Part shown: positions 1 to 4,186 of the stretch, piece after piece
Position numbering within the stretch: the stretch's first letter is position 1
Layout of the letters: every line of letters starts with the position of its first letter
Made by a program: the position numbers and the translations under genes
Notes under the pieces: generated by a model
What the model saw: the letters and a program-made list of their open reading frames with translations, nothing else
Database searches by the model: none
What the model was told of the DNA's origin: nothing
From: JAWOJF01 sp046481785
GTDB taxonomy: Bacteria > Bacteroidota > Ignavibacteria > Ignavibacteriales > Ignavibacteriaceae
Reading direction: 5' to 3'
Length of the DNA: 5,233 nt
Assembly (NCBI GenBank): GCA_046481785.1
Contig: JAWOJF010000179.1
Location: 1-5,233 of the forward strand

Positions 1-96
1 TGTTTCCGAACCTGTCACCTTCAGGCGGGTCATTTGCTCTATGCTTGATTTATAAGCATCAATCAAAATATCTATAAGTTCATTGAATTTCATCAT
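1..96 (-). CDS. Partial unrecognised protein, N-terminal 32 codons only
   Basis: The minus strand is open from an ATG at 96 to the left edge with no stop. The peptide starts MMKFNELIDILIDAYK and continues with an SSIEQMTRLKV stretch, which reads like an amphipathic helix rather than a signal peptide. A GGAGA Shine-Dalgarno at 105..101 supports translation. Either of two adjacent ATG codons (96 or 93) could be the start; the second has the more usual spacing of about 7 nt. A near-consensus promoter sits upstream at 130-158. I do not recognise the family from this fragment. That it is a real gene is likely because promoter, ribosome binding site and open frame agree; its function cannot be read here. 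Confidence 0.65.
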   Translation of the reverse strand, partial: MMKFNELIDILIDAYKSSIEQMTRLKVTGSET

Positions 97-129
97 AAAG
101 TCTCCAGAGATGTATTTCCAAATTTAATA

Positions 130-158
130 ATTGTAATGAAAATATTGTTTTTTATCAA
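130..158 (-). promoter_or_regulatory. Sigma-70-type promoter for the partial gene at 1-96
   Basis: On the minus strand a -35 box TTGATA (158..153) is followed by exactly 17 nt and a -10 box TACAAT (135..130). Each box matches the sigma-70 consensus at 5 of 6 positions. Transcription would start near 123, giving a leader of about 27 nt that contains the GGAGA ribosome binding site. This is the best promoter in the window and indicates a conventional housekeeping sigma factor. Confidence 0.7.
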
Positions 159-425
159 GTGTTAATTCCAGCTCCTGATGGCAGCATCCTCACGGTCGGC
201 CTGGTACCCCCTGAACAAGGAAAATACCTTTACCACCATCCCTGCCGGACTCTGCCTGGATCAATAAACCCAAAAAGGAAGAAAGTGAGCAAATAAGAGT
301 TTAATTTATTGATTTTGGCCCTTTCAACACCATAATTTATAGTTATGCAACAGACCCTGAAGCCAGGGGTTAATGCACCTTTATTCACCACTTTCTACTT
401 TTCACACAATCCCCGGGGGAAGGTA
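155..425. other. Gap segment with a GC-rich islet; possible decayed ORF or dispersed repeat
   Basis: The gap from 97 to 572 has no confident gene. Within it, bases 171-260 are about 59% GC against about 35% for the window. Several overlapping frames are open there. On the minus strand a GTG-started frame runs 391..230 (53 codons before TAA), has an LLTFFLFGFIDPGRV stretch, and continues open past that single stop to a TGA at 157..155. A second minus frame gives a 25-residue peptide from ATG 239 to TAA 162. None has a well-placed Shine-Dalgarno. A CCCTG/CAGGG hairpin lies at 355-368 and an 8-bp palindrome CCCCGGGG at 411-418. The composition shift and the single interrupting stop suggest a decayed gene or a dispersed repeat copy. 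No repeat ends or target duplications are visible, so the identity is open. Confidence 0.3.
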
Positions 426-430
426 TTATC

Positions 431-529
431 ATGACAAGACAGACAATTGACATCTTAACAAAAATGAATAAATATTCTTCTTATCTTACTTTTGGGACAG
501 CCTCGGCAGATTGGAGATCGATTTTATAG
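431..529 (+). CDS. Possible small ORF, 32 residues, doubtful
   Basis: An ATG at 431 follows a purine-rich GGGGGAAGG stretch by 7 nt, an acceptable though imperfect Shine-Dalgarno. The frame runs to TAG at 527-529. The peptide begins MTRQTIDILTKMNKYSSYL, is hydrophilic, has no signal peptide or membrane segment, and matches no family I know. It lies alone in the gap beyond the DUF72 gene and on the opposite strand from its neighbours. A short open frame of this size is expected by chance in AT-rich DNA, so only the ribosome binding site speaks for it. Confidence 0.2.
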   Translation: MTRQTIDILTKMNKYSSYLTFGTASADWRSIL

Positions 530-565
530 TAATAAAAATAATCTGGATTCTATATCTTTTGTTAC

Positions 566-588
566 TGCCGGTTTAAGTATCACCGGCA
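566..588 (-). terminator. Hairpin at the end of the DUF72 gene, no U-tract
   Basis: A perfect 7-bp inverted repeat, TGCCGGT (566-572) and ACCGGCA (582-588), encloses a 9-nt loop that contains the TAA stop codon of the DUF72 gene. Its position at the gene end suggests transcript termination or 3'-end protection. On the minus strand the stem is followed by GTAACAAAAG, with no run of T, so it is not a canonical intrinsic terminator. Confidence 0.3.
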
Positions 589-1274
589 ATTTCAATAAAT
601 TGTTTTGCAAAGCGTGGGCCATTGGCTTTATCTTCATGTTTAAAGAAAATATAAACATCCTTCCAGTCACAGGATTTTATTTTTTTGTACCACTCTTTCA
701 GTTCTTTATTATCATAACTTTCTTTTCTTAACCGCAGATATCCCCACGAAGCAGTATTGATAATCCCGGCGGGTTTTTCATCTGTATCTGCTGTACATAA
801 AGCAAAATCCCTTTTGCGCAGACAATCATATGTTTCATCATCAAACCAACTGTCATTCCTGAATTCAAAGGTTACTTTTGTCTTTTTAGGGATCAGGTTT
901 ATAAAGTTCTCTAATGTTTCAATATTCTTTTTAAAATTGGGCGGCAGTTGAAATAAAAATCCGCTTAGGTTTTTCTTTAATGAAGCAGACGTTTCTAAAA
1001 AATATTTTAACTCTTCCTCACAATTCTTTAATCTTTTTTTGTGAGTAATTTCTCCCGGTGCTTTTAATATAAATTTAAAATCCTTTGATACTTCTTTTAT
1101 CCAGGATTCAAGTATGCTTTTTTTCGGCATGCTGTAAAATGTATTATTAATTTCAACTGCGGGAAAGTTTCCGGAATAATACGATAGCATTTTGTTATCG
1201 GGCAGGTCTTTGGGATAGAATTTGCCTTTCCATGGTTTATAGCCGTACCCGCTTGTTCCGGTATAGAAATTCAT
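573..1274 (-). CDS. DUF72 (YecE-like) family protein
   Basis: This 233-residue protein is a full-length member of the DUF72/YecE family, a TIM-barrel-like fold of unknown biochemical function, presumably cytoplasmic. Family signatures occur in order: GTSGYGYKPWKG (6-17) with FYP at 19-21, FPAVEINNTFYSMP (37-50), THKKRLKN (77-84), FLFQLPPNF (106-114), FEFRNDSWF (136-144), YLRLR (179-183) and FFKHEDKANGPRFA (210-223). The start is fixed by homology, since the GTSG motif normally lies within the first ten residues. No Shine-Dalgarno precedes it; the leader is very AT-rich. It follows the methyltransferase gene by 66 nt on the same strand, so it may be the last gene of that transcript or be read from its own promoter near 1305. 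The family assignment is firm. No enzymatic activity should be inferred. Confidence 0.95.
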   Translation of the reverse strand: MNFYTGTSGYGYKPWKGKFYPKDLPDNKMLSYYSGNFPAVEINNTFYSMPKKSILESWIKEVSKDFKFILKAPGEITHKKRLKNCEEELKYFLETSASLKKNLSGFLFQLPPNFKKNIETLENFINLIPKKTKVTFEFRNDSWFDDETYDCLRKRDFALCTADTDEKPAGIINTASWGYLRLRKESYDNKELKEWYKKIKSCDWKDVYIFFKHEDKANGPRFAKQFIEIAGDT

Positions 1275-1304
1275 AAAAAATAATTTAAAAGGTGTATAAA
1301 TCTT

Positions 1305-1310
1305 ATTATA
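1305..1310 (-). promoter_or_regulatory. Possible -10 box for the DUF72 gene
   Basis: A perfect TATAAT (1310..1305, minus strand) lies 30 nt before the DUF72 start codon, in the 66-nt gap after the methyltransferase gene. The position is right for an internal promoter. However, the hexamers 16-18 nt upstream (ATTAGC, GATTAG, GGATTA) do not resemble TTGACA, and a TATAAT is not rare in such AT-rich DNA. Confidence 0.3.
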
Positions 1311-1340
1311 GTTGAAGGGGCTTACCGCTAATCCGTAAGT

Positions 1341-2138
1341 CTAACCCGGAATAACATCCTGTTTTCTTTTTAACAGGATAGAGAAGTTCTTTACATAATT
1401 CTCGATAATATTGTTTTCACTTTCCTGTTTCAGCAGATATTTTTCCAGGGCCGTACGTTTATCAGGATATTTTAAAATCAGTTCGGCAACTCTTCTTTTA
1501 ATTTTCTCAAATATTTCACTGTCCATTGATTCCATTTCACTTTCATCAATAGAAATAGTATCAACAATTTCGAAATTGCTTCTGTTTAACTGGTTAAAGT
1601 AATCACTTTCTTTAATATAAATATTATTCGGGAAAACTGTGTTGTCCGGTATATAGCCGTCATCAATAACAATGAAGCCATTGGGATTTATACAATTAGA
1701 TAGTGCAGAAATAGTTTCTTCTACATTACCGAGGACATATCCGACAGCAGCAAGAATTACAACATCATATTTATGTTTCTGTTTTGTATACTCCCTTATA
1801 TCACCGGTCTCGAATGAACAGAGATGATCAACACCCCATTCAGAGGCTTTCTGATTAGCTTCATTAATAAAATCTGCAAGCCCGTCCACACCATGAACTA
1901 CCGCTCCAAATTCCTTTGCGAGATATATGGAAACTGCTCCCTTGCCGCAGCCAAGATCAAGAATTTTTAACCCGGGAAATTTACCGGGAATATTATTACG
2001 CTTTAAAATATCTATAATTGTTTTAGGTAATGCGCCAAGCTCCCATAAATCCCGGAGGATATACGGAAGAAACGGATATATATCAGGGTTGTCTGAACCA
2101 TCAAGCGAATAACTGATACTGTTTTCCAAATCATTCAT
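1341..2138 (-). CDS. Class I SAM-dependent methyltransferase, substrate unknown
   Basis: This 265-residue protein has the Rossmann-fold methyltransferase core. Motif I, ILDLGCGKG, is at 59-67 and binds S-adenosylmethionine. The acidic residue that would hold the ribose hydroxyls is D85 in VHGVDG (81-86). GDI at 112-114 fits motif III and the adenine side, YDVVILAAVGYVLG (124-137) is motif IV, and NPNGFIVIDDGY (151-162) is the usual post-motif strand. The first 55 residues form a helical cap with PFLPYILRDLWELG, and residues 200-255 are a charged helical tail. No substrate-defining motif is visible, so a small-molecule, lipid or protein target are all possible. It starts 12 nt after the lipoprotein stop codon; that stop (TAA) overlaps a weak TAAGG ribosome binding site about 10 nt before the ATG, which suggests translational coupling. 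An 8-bp inverted repeat lies near its 3' end (1356-1379). Confidence 0.9.
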   Translation of the reverse strand: MNDLENSISYSLDGSDNPDIYPFLPYILRDLWELGALPKTIIDILKRNNIPGKFPGLKILDLGCGKGAVSIYLAKEFGAVVHGVDGLADFINEANQKASEWGVDHLCSFETGDIREYTKQKHKYDVVILAAVGYVLGNVEETISALSNCINPNGFIVIDDGYIPDNTVFPNNIYIKESDYFNQLNRSNFEIVDTISIDESEMESMDSEIFEKIKRRVAELILKYPDKRTALEKYLLKQESENNIIENYVKNFSILLKRKQDVIPG

Positions 2139-2150
2139 AAATTGAAAGCC

Positions 2151-3119
2151 TTACAGGTTTAAATCAAACTGAATAACAGGCAGAACAAAAAATGACCCGG
2201 ATGAGTTTTCCAGTTGAGTTTCTTTTAACATTTTTACTCCAAGCATTACACGCCCCAGGCTGCCGATACTCTGATATATACCGGGAGAAATACTAAGAAA
2301 TGCTGCTGATGCCTCACCCCTTGCGTCAATTACTTTTTCAGTAAAAGCAAAAGGATAATAATCAGTATTAGCATTACCGGGTTCAAAATCAAACAGGGAC
2401 TGACTGAAATAACTTGCATTTATAAAAAAGTTGAGAGGAAAGTCTTCTAACGCTGTGTTATATGTAAATGAAGTAAAGAAATTTATTGAACTGGATTCAT
2501 CTCTATCCCTGTAAAAGGTAACATAAGAATATGAAGGGCTGCGATGGGGGCTAACTGTAGTAACAACAACCGTTGAGGCATCATAAAACATTTCCTGCCA
2601 GGTTATACCAAGATCAAACCTGACACCATGGTTATCCTTTTCAGAAAAGAAACCCATTCCTGCACATCCGCCAATCAGGTCTTTTTGGTTATGCACCACA
2701 TAGTTTAACCCGCCAAAAAGTGCAAAATGATCAGAGACTGCAATATCAACATCAACGCCCACAGAAGATCCGGCTGCATCCCAGTTCATATTTTTACCGG
2801 AAAAATCATAACGGTTTTCGCCGGATTCCTGGTATTCCCATGTGCCGTCACTTTTTTCAATCTTTTCTACCCTGTATGCCCCGGTCTGGTCAACCCTTGT
2901 ATGTCCATCCAGCCTGCCTGAAAAAGAACCGGAAGGATTTATTGAAAGCCGTGGTGATACCGTAACAGTGCCCGTCTTTTGTCCTTTTGTAATATGAAGC
3001 GGGGGATGATTTACAGGGCCATCAACTTTAATATCCTGCAGATAAATTGTTTCAGTTACCGTTGTACAGCCGGCAATAATAAATAATGTAAAAACAGATA
3101 GTAAAACTAATTTGATCAT
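2151..3119 (-). CDS. Lipoprotein with outer-membrane beta-barrel-like body
   Basis: The start is set at the ATG at 3119, giving 322 residues. It has a GGAGG ribosome binding site 6 nt upstream and begins exactly at a lipoprotein signal peptide. The peptide is MIKLVLLSVFTLFIIAGC: a short basic n-region, a hydrophobic core and the lipobox IAGC with lipidated Cys18. A start further upstream (3176) would put 19 polar residues before the signal and is rejected. After a linker (19-110) rich in Thr, Pro and Gly, the body shows alternating hydrophobic/polar segments typical of amphipathic beta-strands: about 131-142, 164-178, 211-221, 229-243, 269-285, 289-300 and 309-322 (FVLPVIQFDLNL at the C-terminus). 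This looks like a small outer-membrane barrel or beta-sandwich. I do not recognise a named family. It leads the minus-strand cluster, 12 nt ahead of the methyltransferase, and diverges from alkD. Export and lipidation are well supported; a barrel is inferred. Confidence 0.8.
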   Translation of the reverse strand: MIKLVLLSVFTLFIIAGCTTVTETIYLQDIKVDGPVNHPPLHITKGQKTGTVTVSPRLSINPSGSFSGRLDGHTRVDQTGAYRVEKIEKSDGTWEYQESGENRYDFSGKNMNWDAAGSSVGVDVDIAVSDHFALFGGLNYVVHNQKDLIGGCAGMGFFSEKDNHGVRFDLGITWQEMFYDASTVVVTTVSPHRSPSYSYVTFYRDRDESSSINFFTSFTYNTALEDFPLNFFINASYFSQSLFDFEPGNANTDYYPFAFTEKVIDARGEASAAFLSISPGIYQSIGSLGRVMLGVKMLKETQLENSSGSFFVLPVIQFDLNL

Positions 3120-3125
3120 AACACA

Positions 3126-3130
3126 CCTCC
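3126..3130 (-). promoter_or_regulatory. Strong Shine-Dalgarno of the lipoprotein gene
   Basis: GGAGG (3130..3126, minus strand) lies 6 nt before the ATG at 3119, inside a GGGGAGGTG stretch. It is the strongest ribosome binding site in the window and decides the start in favour of the signal peptide over the longer upstream ATG at 3176. Confidence 0.85.
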
Positions 3131-3147
3131 CCGTACTTGTTAACCGT

Positions 3148-3176
3148 AAGCTATGATTTAAAAATATATTTATCAA
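3148..3176 (-). promoter_or_regulatory. Possible promoter of the lipoprotein-methyltransferase cluster
   Basis: On the minus strand TTGATA (3176..3171) is followed by 17 nt and TAGCTT (3153..3148), which keeps the three most conserved -10 positions (T1, A2, T6) only. The -35 box is identical to that of the promoter at 130-158, and the predicted start lies a similar short distance (about 20-25 nt) before the ATG. The rest of the 147-bp divergent region (3120-3266) is AT-rich. On the plus strand only a TATATT at 3227-3232 without a matching -35 stands out for alkD. Confidence 0.4.
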
Positions 3177-3266
3177 TCAGGAAATTAAGAAACAAATAAA
3201 TTTAGCTAATAATCTGCCTGTTTATTTATATTTTAGATAAACTATTATTATTAATTGTAGTATTAT

Positions 3267-3971
3267 ATGCCATACAAAAATTTAAAACGAAGAGTAAAAG
3301 AAGAATCCAATCCTGAAAGAGCAAAATTTCTTCAGCGTTTCTTTAAAACGGGAAAAGGAGAATATGCCGAAGGGGATATTTTTGCCGGAATAACAGTCCC
3401 CATTCAGCGGGGCATCGCAAAAGAAAACCTCGATTTATCCTTTAAAGAGCTGGGTGAATTAATAAAATCACCGGTACATGAAGAGCGGTTAATCTCTCTT
3501 CTTATTCTGGTATTAAGGTTTCCTAAGGCAGAACCAAAGGAGCAGGAAAAAATATTTAAATTTTATATTAAGAATATCAAAACAATTAATAACTGGGATC
3601 TTGTGGATCTTACCGCACCAAATATTGCCGGGTGGTTTCTTTTTGATAAAGACAGGACTCTGCTGTACGAGCTTGCAATTTCAAAGAATATCTGGGCAAG
3701 AAGAATTGCCGTAATAGCAACATTCTATTTTATAAAAAGAAATCAGTACAGTGATGCTTTGTCAATCTCGAAGATACTGTTAAATGACAAACATGATCTC
3801 ATTCATAAAGCAACGGGCTGGATGCTTAGAGAAATTGGTAAAAGGAATATTACTGCGGAAGAAGATTTTCTTAAAAAATATTATAAACAAATGCCCCGGA
3901 CAATGCTTCGCTACGCAATTGAAAAATTTCCGGAACCCAAACGGAAAAAGTACCTTATGGGTAAAATGTAA
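3267..3971 (+). CDS. alkD: AlkD-family DNA alkylation repair protein (DNA glycosylase)
   Basis: This 234-residue protein is a full-length AlkD-type HEAT-repeat glycosylase. The family removes bulky or cationic alkylated purines such as 3-methyladenine and 7-methylguanine, starting base-excision repair without flipping the base. Signatures in order: FFKTGKGEYAEGDIFAGITVP (25-45), NNWDLVDLTAPNIAGW (108-123), WARRIAVIATFYFI (143-156), HKATGWMLREIGKR (180-193) and MPRTMLRYAIEKFPE (209-223). Residues W110, D114, R146 (or R145) and W185 correspond in position and context to the lesion-contacting Trp109, Asp113, Arg148 and Trp187 of Bacillus cereus AlkD, so activity is expected. An in-frame TAG 7 nt before the ATG excludes a longer protein. 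There is no Shine-Dalgarno; the leader is almost pure A/T. The gene is monocistronic or nearly so: divergent from the lipoprotein, with a terminator-like hairpin directly after it. Confidence 0.95.
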   Translation: MPYKNLKRRVKEESNPERAKFLQRFFKTGKGEYAEGDIFAGITVPIQRGIAKENLDLSFKELGELIKSPVHEERLISLLILVLRFPKAEPKEQEKIFKFYIKNIKTINNWDLVDLTAPNIAGWFLFDKDRTLLYELAISKNIWARRIAVIATFYFIKRNQYSDALSISKILLNDKHDLIHKATGWMLREIGKRNITAEEDFLKKYYKQMPRTMLRYAIEKFPEPKRKKYLMGKM

Positions 3972-3977
3972 AATATT

Positions 3978-4010
3978 AATTTGCCGGAAGCCCGGAATTC
4001 AATTATTTTT
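3978..4010 (+). terminator. Probable intrinsic terminator after alkD
   Basis: Starting 7 nt after the alkD stop, AATT-(TG)-CCGG (3978-3987) pairs with CCGG-AATT (3992-3999) around a 4-nt loop AAGC, leaving a 2-nt bulge. A T-rich stretch CAATTATTTTT ends at 4010. The stem is short (4 G/C pairs plus 4 A/T pairs) and the T run begins 6 nt after it, so termination may be partial and some read-through into rsgA is possible. Confidence 0.45.
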
Positions 4011-4026
4011 GCAGTGAACAAAAAAT

Positions 4027-4057
4027 TTGATGACTTATTAATTATTTCTTATATACT
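4027..4057 (+). promoter_or_regulatory. Possible upstream promoter of rsgA
   Basis: TTGATG (4027-4032) and TATACT (4052-4057) resemble -35 and -10 boxes with 4 and 5 matches to consensus, but the 19-nt spacer is long. A start near 4064 would give an approximately 120-nt leader carrying both hairpins described next. Confidence 0.3.
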
Positions 4058-4082
4058 AACCACTTAATTACCGCTGCCCATA

Positions 4083-4097
4083 AAGCAATCATTGCTT
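4083..4097 (+). repeat. 15-bp palindrome in the rsgA leader
   Basis: AAGCAAT (4083-4089) and ATTGCTT (4091-4097) are perfect inverted copies around a single C. As DNA this is an operator-like dyad; as RNA it gives a 6-bp stem with a 3-nt loop. It stands 5 nt upstream of a second, larger hairpin. Confidence 0.5.
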
Positions 4098-4101
4098 AGT
4101 A

Positions 4102-4136
4102 TGCTTGCAGTTACAGATTAATTCAGTCTGCAGGCA
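4102..4136 (+). promoter_or_regulatory. Stem-loop in the rsgA upstream region
   Basis: TGCTTGCAG (4102-4110) pairs with CTGCAGGCA (4128-4136) over 9 bp with one T-G wobble. The 17-nt interior can extend the stem with AC-GA/TC-GT pairs around a TTAAT loop. It is followed by TTTCTCCGTCC, not by a run of T, so it is a poor terminator. TTCTCC just after it (4138-4143) is complementary to the rsgA ribosome binding site. It could be a leader RNA structure or, at DNA level, an operator overlapping the -35 zone of the promoter at 4152. Confidence 0.45.
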
Positions 4137-4151
4137 TTTCTCCGTCCATTA

Positions 4152-4157
4152 TATAAT
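4152..4157 (+). promoter_or_regulatory. -10 box of a proximal rsgA promoter
   Basis: A perfect TATAAT lies 29 nt before the TTG start codon and 17 nt before the Shine-Dalgarno, so a transcript from about 4164 would have a very short leader. The -35 position (TGCAGG at 4129-4134) matches consensus poorly and falls inside the right arm of the stem-loop, so any activity may depend on a bound factor. Confidence 0.4.
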
Positions 4158-4174
4158 AAATTGATAAAAATTAC

Positions 4175-4180
4175 AGGAGA
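4175..4180 (+). promoter_or_regulatory. Shine-Dalgarno that fixes the TTG start of rsgA
   Basis: AGGAGA lies 6 nt before TTG at 4187. No ATG occurs in frame until codon 83, which is already within the protein's N-terminal domain, so this site and the conserved LGW opening together establish the non-ATG start. Confidence 0.85.
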
Positions 4181-4186
4181 ACTAAA

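Noticed and set aside
178..267. 29-residue plus-strand frame in the GC-rich islet
   Set aside because: There is no ribosome binding site, and minus-strand frames overlap it; it is treated as part of the unexplained islet, not as a gene.
260..313. Inverted repeat ATCAATAAA / TTTATTGAT with a 36-nt spacer, possibly transposon ends
   Set aside because: The arms are only 9 bp of A/T-rich sequence, with no transposase and no flanking duplication; chance is sufficient.
492..731. 79-residue plus-strand open frame overlapping the end of the DUF72 gene
   Set aside because: It lies mostly antisense to a well-supported gene and shows no family motif and no ribosome binding site.
1361..1372. A-rich run near the methyltransferase 3' end as a programmed frameshift site
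   Set aside because: The run is five A then G and does not form an in-frame X-XXY-YYZ heptamer; the zero frame ends normally shortly afterwards.
3120..3176. A longer lipoprotein reading frame beginning at ATG 3176
   Set aside because: It adds 19 polar residues before a perfect lipoprotein signal peptide and has no ribosome binding site, while the ATG at 3119 has GGAGG 6 nt upstream. The extra codons also overlap the likely promoter.
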